DNA from: Endomicrobium sp.
Lineage (GTDB): Bacteria > Elusimicrobiota > Endomicrobiia > Endomicrobiales > Endomicrobiaceae
Assembly: GCA_031264105.1 (NCBI GenBank)
Contig: JAISEM010000030.1
Span: 1-33,232 of the forward strand
Direction of reading: 5' to 3'
Length of the DNA stretch: 33,232 bases
Shown: one piece after another, positions 10,633 through 22,110 of the stretch
Position numbering within the stretch: the stretch's first letter is position 1
How the letters are laid out: every line of letters starts with the position of its first letter
Translations under genes and position numbers: made by a program
Notes under the pieces: model-generated
Seen by the model: the letters and a program-made list of their open reading frames with translations, nothing else
The model's database searches: none
What the model was told of the DNA's origin: nothing

Positions 10633-11082
10633 ATGGGAAAGAAAATATTTTCATCAAATAGAAAGGCTTATTATAATTACGAGATACTTGAGAAGCTGGA
10701 GGTAGGAATTGTCTTATCTGGATACGAAGTAAAATCAGTAAGACGATCAAACATAAGTCTTGTGGATAGTATAGTAAGATTTTCAAATGGAGAAGCATTC
10801 GTTGAAAATGTTTTTATCGCGCCGTACGAACAAATATCATCGCACATTATAGATTATAATGCGAAAAGAAAAAGAAAGCTTTTAATGCATAAATCTGAAA
10901 TTAATAAATTGCATGCAAAAGTTAGAGAAAGAGGTCTTACTGTTGTTCCTCTGGAGACTTATACTGACGTAAAAGGGAAAGTAAAACTTCTTATAGGGCT
11001 TGCCAAAGGTAAAAAAGCTTATGATAAGAGAGAAGCTATAAAGAAAAAAGATATTGCCAGAGAAGCAGCAAAAGAATATTAA
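10633..11082 (+). CDS. smpB: SsrA-binding protein SmpB
   Basis: 149 aa; NRKAYYNYEILEKLEVGIVLSGYEVKSVR and C-terminal KKAYDKREAIKKKDIAREA. Confidence 0.96.
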   Translation: MGKKIFSSNRKAYYNYEILEKLEVGIVLSGYEVKSVRRSNISLVDSIVRFSNGEAFVENVFIAPYEQISSHIIDYNAKRKRKLLMHKSEINKLHAKVRERGLTVVPLETYTDVKGKVKLLIGLAKGKKAYDKREAIKKKDIAREAAKEY

Positions 11083-11100
11083 CTTGTATTTGTAAATCAT

Positions 11101-14100
11101 ATGAGTAAATCTCGGATAATTTCTGTTCAAGCCTCTGCTGGTTCTGGCAAGACGTATAATCTTGCCAAAAGATACATTTACCTATTATTTAATTCTGATG
11201 AAAATATAAACATAAAAAATATTATAGCAGTCACTTTTACAAACAAAGCGACTCTTGAAATGAAATACAGAGTTATAAATTATCTTAAAAAAGCCGCTTT
11301 GGAACAGGACCCCAACGGCTTTTTTGACGATTTAAAATTGTCAAAACAAGAAATTGCTAAAAAGAGTAAAGCAATTTTAAATACGATTCTTACCTCTTAC
11401 GATAGTTTTAACATAAGTACAATAGACAGCTTCAAAAATCGCATATTAAAATCTTGCGCTATGAGTATTGATATATCTCCGAATTTCATAATAGAACAAG
11501 ATTATTCTGATACCCTCATGTTTTCTTTAGAAAACTTTCTGCAAAAAACTAAAAGATCTGGTAATTTAAAAAGCATGGTTTTAAAATGCGTCTCCCAATA
11601 CCTTATGAGAGATTCTGGTTGGCTTCCTAAAGAGAGCATATACGGAGAAATATTAAAAATTTTTAATAAGTCTGGAAATTCAGGCAAAGATATATTTTGC
11701 ATTAATGACGTAAATTTTAGAAATGAACTTTATTCAATGGCGCAAGCAATTGAAAAAAAAGTTGTAGATTTTTCAAAATTCCTAATAAAATTAAAACTAA
11801 ACGCTCATTATGGTAAAGCAGTGTCTAAAGTTTTAAAAACAGGAGCTAAATTATTCCTTTCTGCGAGTACTATTCCTCAAAGATTTAAATATGGTGATTT
11901 AGAGTATTTAAGAAATCCTCAAAAGTCTCAAGAAGCTGAGAATATATGGCATGAAATCCACAATGATATTTGTTCTCTTTGCCAATTCTATGTTGAAAAT
12001 TATTATGGTATTTATTCACAAATATACTCGGAAGTTTCTCTTGAGTTTGATAAACAATCAAAAAAAGATGGTGTAGTATATTTAAATGAAATAAATAAAA
12101 AAATTGTTAATTATTTTGAAAACGACAACAATATAATGCCTGAGATTTATTATAAGCTTTCTGAAAAATATAAGCATTTTCTAATTGACGAATTTCAAGA
12201 TACAAGTACTGTTCAATGGGTTGGAATTAAAAGATTTATAGAGGAAAGTTTAGCAGAAGGAGGAAGCTTCTTTTTTGTTGGAGACGTAAAGCAGGCCATC
12301 TATTCTTTTAGAGGTGGAAGATCAGAGTTATTTAACTCTATTGCAAATGAATTTTCTTCAGCTGAAATAGAAAAAAAATATTTAAATCGAAATTTTAGAA
12401 CAAGAAAGACAATAGTTGATTTTAATAATAAAGTTTTTTCTTTGGAAAATATTAAAAAGCTTTTTAATTCTTTTTGCGAATGCGAAAAAGAAAAAATTGA
12501 AACTGATTTTACAAAGATGATAGAAACCTATGATTTTTCACAACAACAATCCCAAAAAGATGGTGGATACGTTGAAATCAATACAATAGACAAAGGTTGT
12601 GATGATATTGATGAAGAAATAAAGCAAAAATTTATATCTTGCATTCTTCGGATTTCAGAGAGATTTAATCCTCGAGATATAGCGGTTTTGTGTAGATCAA
12701 ACGAAGAAATACTTAAAGTAAGTCTATGGCTTTTAGAAAACAATTATGAAGTTGAATCGCCACAAACTTTGAATATAAGAAATAATAGTTTTATAAAGCA
12801 GATAGTTTCACTATTGATGTTTATAAATTCCCCTATAGACAGTCTTTCATTTTCGTCTTTTTTGTTTAGCGAAATTTTTTCTAAGGCGTCTGGCATTTCC
12901 AACGAAAAAATGGCCGAATTTATTTTTGATTGTAAGTTAGATATTAAATCAAAGACCCTTTATAAAGTTTTTAGAGAAAAATATAAAGATATATGGAACG
13001 AGTATTTTAAGGAATTTTTTGTAAAAGCAGGTTTTATTCCAACGTATGAATTGACACTTTCCATACTTGATAGATTTAATATCGGAAATTTTCCCGAAGG
13101 GAAAGCTTTTATAGTGCGATTTCTTGAGATTATAAAAGATTTTGAAACTCAAAAGCCAGGTCTTAAGAATTTCTTAGAATATTTCAAAAGTCTTAGCAGT
13201 GATAAGGACGAACTTTATATAAAAAACTCTTTTGGTAATGGAATAAAGGTGATGACTGTCCATAAGTCTAAAGGATTGGAATTTCCTGTTGTGATAGTTC
13301 CTTATCTTAAACTTTCATCCGAATCTGTAAGAAATCCTTATTTTGATGATTTTGGTGAAAAGATAAAATTGTTAAATATAACAAAAGATCTCGCAGATTT
13401 TTCGCCAAATGCAAGAAAAGTGTATGAGAAAGAAAAGCTAAATTCTCTGCTAGGAGAACTCAACGTTTTATACGTTTCAATGACAAGAAGCAAATACGAA
13501 TTTTATGGAATAGTTCCGCCAAAAACTAAGCAATCAAATAACTTAATAGCTGCTTTGTTTGACGGCGAAAACTTTTCTTTAGGACAAAAGCAAAAATATC
13601 TGTCAGACTGCTATAAAAAAGAAGATGTGATATACGACTCATATGTTTCTGCAGGTTACAAAGATATAAATAAATATCCAATTATTTCTAAAAAAAACTC
13701 GTTTGACATCACTGAAACTAGAAAAAAAGGGATTATTGTCCACTATGCTTTATCAAAAATTATTACGGTTAAAGATGGAAATATGGAAGATATTATTAAA
13801 GACTCGCTAAAATTTACAGAAAGAAGATTCTCTTTTGAGGACGTTAGTTTTGTAAAAGAGAAGTTAAAACGATTGTTTTCTTCAAAAGAAATACTTGAAA
13901 TATTTTCTTATGAAAAAGATAGAGTTTTTAATGAGAAAGAAATTGTGGATCTTTACGGAAGATCTTATAGAATAGACAAACTCATAGTTAGTGATGATAG
14001 TTTTACAGTAATTGATTTCAAAAGCTCAAATTATGATGAAGAAGAGAATAAAAAACAGTTAGAAAATTATGTGTTGTTGGTATCTGAGATTTATCCAGAT

Positions 14101-14163
14101 AAAAAAGCTTTTGCTTATATTGTAGACATAGATAAAAACTCATTGGTGGAAATGTGTCATTAA
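11101..14163 (+). CDS. UvrD/AddA-type ATP-dependent helicase-nuclease
   Basis: 1020 aa; VQASAGSGKTYNLAKR Walker A, VTFTNKATLEMKYR, DEFQDTSTVQW, GDVKQAIYSFRGG, VMTVHKSKGLEFPVV, C-terminal VIDFKSS nuclease-like motif. Confidence 0.88.
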   Translation: MSKSRIISVQASAGSGKTYNLAKRYIYLLFNSDENINIKNIIAVTFTNKATLEMKYRVINYLKKAALEQDPNGFFDDLKLSKQEIAKKSKAILNTILTSYDSFNISTIDSFKNRILKSCAMSIDISPNFIIEQDYSDTLMFSLENFLQKTKRSGNLKSMVLKCVSQYLMRDSGWLPKESIYGEILKIFNKSGNSGKDIFCINDVNFRNELYSMAQAIEKKVVDFSKFLIKLKLNAHYGKAVSKVLKTGAKLFLSASTIPQRFKYGDLEYLRNPQKSQEAENIWHEIHNDICSLCQFYVENYYGIYSQIYSEVSLEFDKQSKKDGVVYLNEINKKIVNYFENDNNIMPEIYYKLSEKYKHFLIDEFQDTSTVQWVGIKRFIEESLAEGGSFFFVGDVKQAIYSFRGGRSELFNSIANEFSSAEIEKKYLNRNFRTRKTIVDFNNKVFSLENIKKLFNSFCECEKEKIETDFTKMIETYDFSQQQSQKDGGYVEINTIDKGCDDIDEEIKQKFISCILRISERFNPRDIAVLCRSNEEILKVSLWLLENNYEVESPQTLNIRNNSFIKQIVSLLMFINSPIDSLSFSSFLFSEIFSKASGISNEKMAEFIFDCKLDIKSKTLYKVFREKYKDIWNEYFKEFFVKAGFIPTYELTLSILDRFNIGNFPEGKAFIVRFLEIIKDFETQKPGLKNFLEYFKSLSSDKDELYIKNSFGNGIKVMTVHKSKGLEFPVVIVPYLKLSSESVRNPYFDDFGEKIKLLNITKDLADFSPNARKVYEKEKLNSLLGELNVLYVSMTRSKYEFYGIVPPKTKQSNNLIAALFDGENFSLGQKQKYLSDCYKKEDVIYDSYVSAGYKDINKYPIISKKNSFDITETRKKGIIVHYALSKIITVKDGNMEDIIKDSLKFTERRFSFEDVSFVKEKLKRLFSSKEILEIFSYEKDRVFNEKEIVDLYGRSYRIDKLIVSDDSFTVIDFKSSNYDEEENKKQLENYVLLVSEIYPDKKAFAYIVDIDKNSLVEMCH

Positions 14164-16946
14164 TAATAAATGTAGATATTAACAAAAATATAATTGATTT
14201 TACATCAGAATATATTTCAAAATCAAATAAGAAAATTGCCGTTATAAGCGGTGGAAAGAGACCTTCTCTTTTTATAAAGAGAAAACTCGCGCAAGATAAA
14301 GGCAAAGCTTTTTTCTCTCCAAGTTTTTATACAAATGATGAGTTTGTTGAACAATCTGTTTTTGAAAAATTAAAACTTATTAAAATATCAGATATTGAAG
14401 CATCGTATACGGTATATAAAATTATAAAAGATGAAGTGCCGCATCTTTTAAAAGAAGATTCTTCTTTTGCGTCATTTATGGAATGGTCTTTGGAGATTTT
14501 TTCATTTATAGAGCGACTAGACCTAGAAAATGTTTCACAAGAGAAACTTAGATCTATAAAAGCAAATGCTGAAATTGGTTATGATGTGCCTGAAAATATG
14601 AATAATTTATTAAAAAATATTTTTAAAATAAGAAAAAGTTTTCATGCAGAACTAGAAAAATCGTATAAAACTACAAAAGGATTTAGTTTTCTTAAAGCTG
14701 TAGAGTCAGATTGTTGTTTAGGTAACGATGAATTTGAAGAAATAATATTGTTGGCGCCTTTTTACCTGCATAAAACCGAAATTAAAATCTTTAAGAGAAT
14801 TTACGATTCTGGAAAACTCACGATAATTGTTCAAGGAGATCCTAAAGAGTTTGATGTCCTTGAAAATTTATATATGGAATTTGGGCAAATATCACCAAAT
14901 CTAAAACCATTAAAGAATAACTATGAACTAAGTATATATTCTGCTAGCGATGACCAATCTCAAGGAAGTTTGTTGAAAAATCTGATTAGCTCATATAGCC
15001 AAGAAGATTTTGATAATGCTGTAATTGTTGTCCCTGATACGAAAATGTTGCAGTCTGTAATATCTGAAATTTCAATAGTCACAGATAAGTATAACGTATC
15101 TGCTGGATATTCTGCTGATAAAACAGCGGTATTTTCTCTCATAAATGAGATTATAGAAGCCCAGCTTTCAAAAAGAGAAGACTGCTATTATTCAAAGCAT
15201 ATTATAAGAATATTAACTAATCCGCTTTTCAAGAATATAAGGTTTTTTGGTGAGAGCGCTATATCTAGAATCGTCTCCCATAAAATTGAAGAGTCTTTAA
15301 CTTCAGGCTCAAATAAAAATTTAAGCGGTAAGATGTTTGCTTCTTTTAAAGAAATAACAGAAGATAAAGTCCTTATAGAAGATATAGAAAAAAATATATT
15401 CGGAGCAGGGCAATATTTATCAGTTGAAAAAATTAAAAAAATATTAAATGAAATTTTCGAAGATTTTTTCGTATCTTGGGAAAGTATAGAGACATTCAAC
15501 AATTTGTCAGAAGTTCTTTTTCGTTTTTTAAACAAATTATATAGAATGTCTGCTGTCAACAGTTATCCATTAAATATAGAGGCAATGGATATTCTATTGT
15601 CTATGTGCGAAGAAATGAAGTGTGGTGAAGTTTCAAAAGTACGCTTTAAAAATGAAGAAATACTTACGGTTTTTAAAAAGTTTACAAAAAATAAAAGAAT
15701 GTCTCTGCCAGGATCTCCATTAAAAGGACTACAGATATTAGGCCTTTTAGAATCGAGAAATCTTTTTTTTGAAAATGTCTTTATAGTCGGTATGACAGAT
15801 TCTGCAATTCCTGCTGTAAAAAAAGATTATTCTTTAGTGCCTAAAGATATAATGTACTGTTTAGGCATAGAAATGACTCGTAAAGAATATGAAATACAGA
15901 AATATCATTTTAACAGGCTTATTGCTGGAGCCAAAAAGTTAAATCTTATTTACCCAGATAACGACAAAGAAGAACGTAGCAGGTTTATAGAATCTATAAT
16001 ATGGGAAAGACAGCTTGAAAAAAAAGATTTAGATACTGTAAAAGTAAACAGGTTTGTTTTGCCAAAGTTTTCAATAAAAAAAACTTTAAAACAAAAATAT
16101 GAAAAAACAAAAAAGATTAAAGAATATTTAAAGAATATTCCATATACTTATAGTAAAATTGATTCTTATTTAACGTGTAGATTGAAGTTTTATTTTCAAT
16201 ATGTGTTGTCGCTTGACGAAGAACGCGAGATAGGAAGTGATATTTCTGGCGCAGACATAGGAAATTTTATACATGATTTTTTAAAAGATGTTTTTTATGA
16301 AAGCCTTGCAGTTGAAGAGTTGCAAACAGAAAAGTTTAAAAAAGATTTTTTTAAGAAGCTTAACTATAAATTTGAGGCTTCTTCTTATTTTAGTTTTAGA
16401 GAAGATGCTTTTCTCATAAAAGAAGTTTTTGCAAACAGAATGGAAAAAGTTTTAGAAAAAGAAAAGCGGAGAGACTTTAAAAATATTTATATATGCGAAA
16501 AAGAATATAATTCAAATATTAAAACGGATTCTAGAAATACTTATAAACTCAACTGTAGAATAGATAGAATAGACGCTGGCATTACAGATTATATGATATT
16601 TGATTATAAGACAGGGTATATCAATGATAATATTGTTTCAAAAAAATATTTTGATAATTTAAATTTCGACAGACAAGACATAAAAAGAGCTGTTAAATCT
16701 TTACAACTTCCTTTATATAAATATATCTTTGAAAAAGAATCAGGATTAAAAGTTGTGCAATCTGGCGTATATAATTTAAAAAAGGCTGAAATCGTAAACT
16801 TCCCGCAGGAACAATATATACAAGAAAAATGTATCGATATAATAAAATTTTTGCTTGACGAATTAAATTCGGGAGATTATTTTATTTTTGACGAAAAAGA
16901 TGAGCCTAACTGCAAGGCTTGCAAATATTTCTACATATGCAGATAA
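14154..16946 (+). CDS. AddB-like protein with C-terminal PD-(D/E)XK nuclease
   Basis: 930 aa; starts GTG overlapping the preceding stop; YSKIDSYLTCRLKFYFQYVL, IGNFIHDFLKD, MIFDYKTGY, CKACKYFYIC. Confidence 0.82.
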   Translation: MSLIINVDINKNIIDFTSEYISKSNKKIAVISGGKRPSLFIKRKLAQDKGKAFFSPSFYTNDEFVEQSVFEKLKLIKISDIEASYTVYKIIKDEVPHLLKEDSSFASFMEWSLEIFSFIERLDLENVSQEKLRSIKANAEIGYDVPENMNNLLKNIFKIRKSFHAELEKSYKTTKGFSFLKAVESDCCLGNDEFEEIILLAPFYLHKTEIKIFKRIYDSGKLTIIVQGDPKEFDVLENLYMEFGQISPNLKPLKNNYELSIYSASDDQSQGSLLKNLISSYSQEDFDNAVIVVPDTKMLQSVISEISIVTDKYNVSAGYSADKTAVFSLINEIIEAQLSKREDCYYSKHIIRILTNPLFKNIRFFGESAISRIVSHKIEESLTSGSNKNLSGKMFASFKEITEDKVLIEDIEKNIFGAGQYLSVEKIKKILNEIFEDFFVSWESIETFNNLSEVLFRFLNKLYRMSAVNSYPLNIEAMDILLSMCEEMKCGEVSKVRFKNEEILTVFKKFTKNKRMSLPGSPLKGLQILGLLESRNLFFENVFIVGMTDSAIPAVKKDYSLVPKDIMYCLGIEMTRKEYEIQKYHFNRLIAGAKKLNLIYPDNDKEERSRFIESIIWERQLEKKDLDTVKVNRFVLPKFSIKKTLKQKYEKTKKIKEYLKNIPYTYSKIDSYLTCRLKFYFQYVLSLDEEREIGSDISGADIGNFIHDFLKDVFYESLAVEELQTEKFKKDFFKKLNYKFEASSYFSFREDAFLIKEVFANRMEKVLEKEKRRDFKNIYICEKEYNSNIKTDSRNTYKLNCRIDRIDAGITDYMIFDYKTGYINDNIVSKKYFDNLNFDRQDIKRAVKSLQLPLYKYIFEKESGLKVVQSGVYNLKKAEIVNFPQEQYIQEKCIDIIKFLLDELNSGDYFIFDEKDEPNCKACKYFYICR

Positions 16947-17091
16947 AACTTTACTGAAGCTTTATTCATTATTCTAATACTTTCCTTATTATAAACCTTG
17001 TTTGTTATAGCGTGCATTCTATAATTCACAAAAAACCTTTTTTTGAATTTTCCACACTTGCCGTTTTGTTTATACTAGTTATAAATCTATG

Positions 17092-17367
17092 TTTTCTGTG
17101 AGAAATAATTAATAGGGAAAGTTGAACGCTTTAGTCCGTAGGCTTCTTGGGTTGTCTTAAAGCCGCGTTTAGTGTAAAATAAAACGATCCTTTTACTCTC
17201 TTTTGCCGTTTTGTCAAAGTAGGCTAAATTAACGGCTCAAGCTACGCCTTTGTCCCTTTCGTTGGCGACTAACGATAAAAAGTGTTGTAATTTTGCATAT
17301 TAAACCTCTACAAAAAACTTATTTTACGTCAAATGTCTAATATCTGTTTGAACTTTTTCACAGAAAA
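17092..17367. mobile_element. Possible MITE-like/IS remnant bounded by inverted TTTTCTGTGA repeats
   Basis: TTTTCTGTGA (17092-17101) and TCACAGAAAA (17358-17367) flank the transposase remnant below. Confidence 0.35.
17106..17302 (-). pseudogene. Transposase N-terminal remnant (second copy)
   Basis: Reverse complement reads ATGCAAAATTACAAC... and AVNLAYFDKTAKESKRIVLFYTKRGFKTTQEAYGLKRSTF, related to 2-222. Confidence 0.6.
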
Positions 17368-17571
17368 TATTTAAAAAACATGGAATTCCAGAAGCAAAAA
17401 AGAAAGTATAGGGTATGACGGAAAAGCTAAAAATAGAAGAGCAGAGCAGAGATATTTATCCTGGCTGCCTCTAACTGATAGACTCAGTCTCTAAATTTTT
17501 GTATACAAAAAAATAAAATTTAGTATAATACTAATAAGTTACAAATAAATAATGATGTATTTGGAGTTATT

Positions 17572-19221
17572 ATGAGAAGTGATCAGATAAAAAAAGGTGC
17601 TGTTAGAGTGCCAAATAGATGTTTATTATATTCTACTGGAATAAGCCCAAAAGATTTAGGTAAACCTTTCATAGGGATAGCTTCATCTTTTACAGATTTA
17701 GTTCCGGGTCATGTCGCTATGCGTGATTTAGAAAGATATATAGAAAGGGGTATTGCCGCAGGTGGCGGAGTTCCCTTTATTTTTGGCGCTCCTGCAGTTT
17801 GTGACGGTATTGCTATGGGTCATAGCGGTATGCATTATTCTTTAGGATCAAGAGAGATAATTGCAGATTTAGTTGAAACTGTTGCAAACGCGCATATGCT
17901 TGACGGTCTTATTTTACTTTCAAATTGTGATAAAGTTACGCCTGGCATGTTGATGGCTGCTGTCAGGCTTAATATACCTTCCATTGTTGTTACGGCTGGC
18001 GCTATGATGACTGGCGCGTACGACAAAAAAAGACGTTCAATGGTAAGAGATACTTTTGAGGCTGTAGGGCAGTTTCAAGCTGGAAAAATTAATGAGCAAC
18101 AGCTTAGCGAGTTGGAAATGGCTGCCTGCCCAGGTGCTGGCGCTTGTCAGGGAATGTATACAGCAAATACTATGGCATGCTTAACTGAAACGATGGGAAT
18201 GTCTTTACAAGGTTGTGGTACTGCTTTGGCAGTAAGCGCCAAGAAAAAAAGAATTGCATATGAATCAGGCATAAGAATAGTTGAGCTTGTAAAAGAAAAT
18301 ATTAAGCCTAGAGATATTTTGACTTTAGACGCTTTCAAAAATGCAATCACTGTAGATATGGCTTTAGGCGGTTCTACAAATACAGTTTTACATCTTCCAG
18401 CTATAGCTAATGAAGCTGGTATAAAACTTCCTTTAGGATTGTTTGACGAAATTTCTAGAAAAACTCCTCAACTTTGTTGCTTAGAGCCTGCTGGTGATCA
18501 ATATATGGAAGATTTAGATAATGCAGGTGGAGTATCTGCCGTGTTGTCAGCTCTTAAAGACAAATTGGTATCTTCAAAGACGCTTACAGGCATTGATGTA
18601 AAAGACATAGCCTCATCGTCAAAAGTTTTAGACGAAGACGTTATAAGAGCAAACAATCCTTATAAATCAGAAGGCAGTATTGCTGTTTTAAAAGGCAATA
18701 TTGCGCCAAACGGTTCTGTTGTAAAACAAGCGGCTGTAAGCGAAAAAATGAAAGTGTTTACAGGCAAAGCTAGAGTATTCGACTCTGAAGACGATGCAAT
18801 GAAAGCAATACTTGATAAGAAGATTACTCCAGGAGATGTTGTTGTTATAAGATATGAGGGACCGGCAGGCGGACCTGGAATGAGAGAAATGTTAAGCCCA
18901 ACAAGCGCTTTGCAAGGAATGGGTCTGGCAGATTCCGTAGCTCTTCTTACCGACGGACGTTTTTCTGGCGGAACTAGAGGTCCATGCATAGGCCATATTT
19001 CTCCCGAAGCTGCTTCAGGTGGAGCAATAGCTGCCATAAATGAAGGCGACATTATTAAAATAAATATACCTGAAAGAAGTCTAAATGTTGAGCTAAGTAA
19101 TGATGAAATAAAAACAAGACTTACAGAAATAGTTAAGCCTGAACCGAAGATAAAGACAGGATATATGGCGCGCTATGCAAAATTGGTACAGTCAGCAGAT
19201 ACCGGAGCAATTTTGATATAG
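17572..19221 (+). CDS. ilvD: Dihydroxy-acid dehydratase
   Basis: 549 aa; [67 protein letters not shown]. Confidence 0.97.
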   Translation: MRSDQIKKGAVRVPNRCLLYSTGISPKDLGKPFIGIASSFTDLVPGHVAMRDLERYIERGIAAGGGVPFIFGAPAVCDGIAMGHSGMHYSLGSREIIADLVETVANAHMLDGLILLSNCDKVTPGMLMAAVRLNIPSIVVTAGAMMTGAYDKKRRSMVRDTFEAVGQFQAGKINEQQLSELEMAACPGAGACQGMYTANTMACLTETMGMSLQGCGTALAVSAKKKRIAYESGIRIVELVKENIKPRDILTLDAFKNAITVDMALGGSTNTVLHLPAIANEAGIKLPLGLFDEISRKTPQLCCLEPAGDQYMEDLDNAGGVSAVLSALKDKLVSSKTLTGIDVKDIASSSKVLDEDVIRANNPYKSEGSIAVLKGNIAPNGSVVKQAAVSEKMKVFTGKARVFDSEDDAMKAILDKKITPGDVVVIRYEGPAGGPGMREMLSPTSALQGMGLADSVALLTDGRFSGGTRGPCIGHISPEAASGGAIAAINEGDIIKINIPERSLNVELSNDEIKTRLTEIVKPEPKIKTGYMARYAKLVQSADTGAILI

Positions 19222-19233
19222 CAGAGGTATGTT

Positions 19234-20024
19234 ATGAAAATATTGTCAATACAAGCTCAAGCATTTGAAGTGTTACGCAATGACGGGGCCGTATATGTAG
19301 ATAAGACAGAGCATATATATAGTTTTGATAAATAGTGGAAAGGGATATTTTCTGTCACGTCCGCGCCGTTTTGGAAAATCTTTGCTTATAAGCACCTTTG
19401 AAGAATTGTTCAAAGGAAACAAAAAGTTATTTGAAGGATTGTATATTATATATATGTATATATGACAAATGGGGTTGGAGTAAGACAAATCCGGTAATAT
19501 ATGTTAGACTATTAGAGAGATAGGATACAAAACGTCTAACATGCTAGAAAATATAGAGATCAGTATACAATAGACTTTCCCAATATGGAAGTAAGGGAAA
19601 CATTTATAACAAACATAATAGAGTATTACAGTAATAGACAATCCAAGGAAATAAATAAGTATAGAAAAGCAAATAATAGAGAAAGATTCCTCACGATTAG
19701 AAGAAAGTTTAAGAATGTTATTTGGAAATATCCCATATGATTTACATATAAGCCAGAAGCCTATTATCATTCGATGTTAATGATGTAATGACAGTGGCGG
19801 GATATGAAATAGAAGGGGAAGCGCATACGGACAAAGGAAGAATAGGCGCGGTGTTAAAGAAAGTAAATGATGTAATAGTGGTAGAGATAAAATATGGGGA
19901 AGGGAGAAAAGTAGAACAGCTGCTAAAAGAGGGGATGGAACAGATAAAAGAAAAGAAGTATTATGAGAAGTATGGTAGTAGAGAAGTAAGCTTATTGGCA
20001 CTAGCGTTTGGAGAAAATAAATAA
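19234..20024 (+). pseudogene. AAA-ATPase-like / PD-(D/E)XK nuclease family protein, decayed
   Basis: [31 protein letters not shown] / [32 protein letters not shown] / YTIDFPNMEVRETFITNIIEYYSN / LEESLRMLFGNIPYDLHI / GYEIEGEAHTDKGRIGAVLKKVNDVIVVEIKYGEG...LLALAFGENK, in several frames. Confidence 0.85.
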
Positions 20025-20063
20025 ATTGCTTGTAAATTTGTAAACTAAATAGTAAGAAATAAA

Positions 20064-20355
20064 ATGAAAAAACTAATTTTTATCAGTGGAATATGGACGT
20101 GAGAAAGACTACCATTGCCAAAACACTTATTCTTATTGATAAACTTGAGAAGTCCATTATGTTTGATTGCGATTGAAGTTGGTATTAAGGCCAATATTGG
20201 AATTTCTATCAGAAGAATAAAGACATTGAGTGTTAACAATTTTTTAAAGGACGGTAATTTTGAACTGTACAGAGAGAGTCTGGCCACAAAATCAGTACTG
20301 TTAAAATTGACATGTCTCAATTAAGTAAAGACGAAGTTTTAAGTGCAGTGTTTTA
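20064..20355 (+). pseudogene. P-loop nucleotide kinase-like gene, decayed
   Basis: Composite of shifted frames: MKKLIFISGI..(V)GKTTIAKTLILLI...IMFDCD...VKIDMSQLSKDEVLSAVF*. Confidence 0.4.
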
Positions 20356-20373
20356 ACATAATAAGGAACTAGT

Positions 20374-22110
20374 ATGGGAAAAAAGACTGGAGCGCAGATC
20401 TTAATTGAGAGTTTGTTAAAAGAGAATGTTGAAGTTGTTTTTGGACTTCCAGGCGGGCAGGCTTTGCCGATATTTGACGCAATACATGGTTCTGATCTTA
20501 ACTTTATTCTAACAAGGCATGAACAAGCTGCTTCCCACATGGCAGATGGATATGCTCGTTCTACAGGTAAGCCAGGTGTTTGTGTAGTTACTTCTGGACC
20601 AGGTGCTACAAATATAGTTACTGGCCTTGCTACCGCATACATGGATTCTGTTCCTATGATTGCTATTTCTGGGCAGGTTGCAACAAATGTTATAGGTCAA
20701 GACGCTTTTCAAGAGGCTGACACTATAGGTATAACAAGACCTGTGACAAAACATAATTTTTTGGTTAAAGACGTAAAAGATTTGGCAAGAACTATTAAAG
20801 AAGCATTTTATATTGCAGCGACAGGAAGACCAGGCCCTGTTTTGGTTGATGTTCCTGTAGACGTACAGCGCAGTATTTATGAGTTTGTTTATCCTGAGAA
20901 AGTTGAGATACGTTCTTATAAACCCAACTATAATGGACATATCGTACAAATAAAGAAAGCAGCCGAAATTATAAATAGGAGTGAACGGCCAGTTCTTTAT
21001 ATTGGAACAGGCGTAGTTGTTTCCAATGCTAAAGATGAAATTTTGGAATTATCAAAAAAAGCAGATATTCCAGTAACTAACACTTTGCTTGCAGTAGGCG
21101 CATATCCTTTTGATTCAAAACTTAGTTTGGGTATGCTTGGAATGCACGGAACTTATTGTGCAAATAAATCTATGCAATCTGCAGACGTCATTATAGCAGT
21201 AGGGGCTAGGTTTGATGACCGATGTACTGGCAAGATTTGCAACTTTGCTAGAAAAGCAAAAATAGTTCATATTGATATAGATCCTACTGAAATATCAAAA
21301 ATTGTTGATGTTGATATTCCAGTTGTTGGCGATGCAAAAACAGTTTTAAAAGAAATGTTAGGTTTAGTAAATACGAAAGAGCATAAAGACTGGATTAAAA
21401 CGATTGATGTATGGAAACAAGAGCATCCTTTGTCTTACGACACAAATGATAATAAGCTTCACCCTCAATATGTTATAGAAAAAATTTCAGAGCTCACCAA
21501 AGGTGAAGCAATTATAACTACAGAAGTAGGACAGCACCAAATGTGGTCTGCCCAGTATTATAAAGCCAAATATCCTCGTTTATTTTTAAGTTCAGGCGGG
21601 CTTGGTACTATGGGTTTTGGCTATCCTGCCGCTATAGGTGCAAAATTTGGAAATCCAAATAAAAAAGTTATAGCTGTAGCTGGTGACGGATCTTTTCAAA
21701 TGAACATGCAGGAAATGGCAGTCGCAGTTTTAAATGATATTGATGTTAAAGTGGTTATATTAAATAATCAATATTTAGGAAATGTCCGTCAGTGGCAAGA
21801 GATGTTTTACGGTAAAAGATATTCTCACAGTTGCCTTGCTAAACGAAAAGAGTGTCCTAATCGGTGCAATAGTCCAAACAGAGCGACATGTCCTGTATAT
21901 ATTCCAGATTTTGTGAAATGGGCTGAAAGTTATGGGGTTTTAGGTATAAGAGTTACTGATAAAAAAGACGTTGAGCCTGCTTTGAAAAAGATGCTTGAAA
22001 CTAAAGGTTCTGTAGTTATTGATATGTGGGTTGAGATAGAAGAAAATATTTTTCCTATGGTTCCAGCCGGAGCTTCTCTTGACGACATGATAACCAGAAT
22101 GAACGAATGA
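20374..22110 (+). CDS. ilvB: Acetolactate synthase large subunit
   Basis: 578 aa; VVFGLPGGQALPIFDAI, TRHEQAASHMADGYARSTGKPGV, TSGPGATN, GDGSFQMNMQEMAVA, LNNQYLGNVRQWQE. Confidence 0.96.
   Translation: MGKKTGAQILIESLLKENVEVVFGLPGGQALPIFDAIHGSDLNFILTRHEQAASHMADGYARSTGKPGVCVVTSGPGATNIVTGLATAYMDSVPMIAISGQVATNVIGQDAFQEADTIGITRPVTKHNFLVKDVKDLARTIKEAFYIAATGRPGPVLVDVPVDVQRSIYEFVYPEKVEIRSYKPNYNGHIVQIKKAAEIINRSERPVLYIGTGVVVSNAKDEILELSKKADIPVTNTLLAVGAYPFDSKLSLGMLGMHGTYCANKSMQSADVIIAVGARFDDRCTGKICNFARKAKIVHIDIDPTEISKIVDVDIPVVGDAKTVLKEMLGLVNTKEHKDWIKTIDVWKQEHPLSYDTNDNKLHPQYVIEKISELTKGEAIITTEVGQHQMWSAQYYKAKYPRLFLSSGGLGTMGFGYPAAIGAKFGNPNKKVIAVAGDGSFQMNMQEMAVAVLNDIDVKVVILNNQYLGNVRQWQEMFYGKRYSHSCLAKRKECPNRCNSPNRATCPVYIPDFVKWAESYGVLGIRVTDKKDVEPALKKMLETKGSVVIDMWVEIEENIFPMVPAGASLDDMITRMNE

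Noticed and set aside
18660-19052. 130-aa minus-strand ORF over ilvD
   Set aside because: Shadow of a conserved gene.
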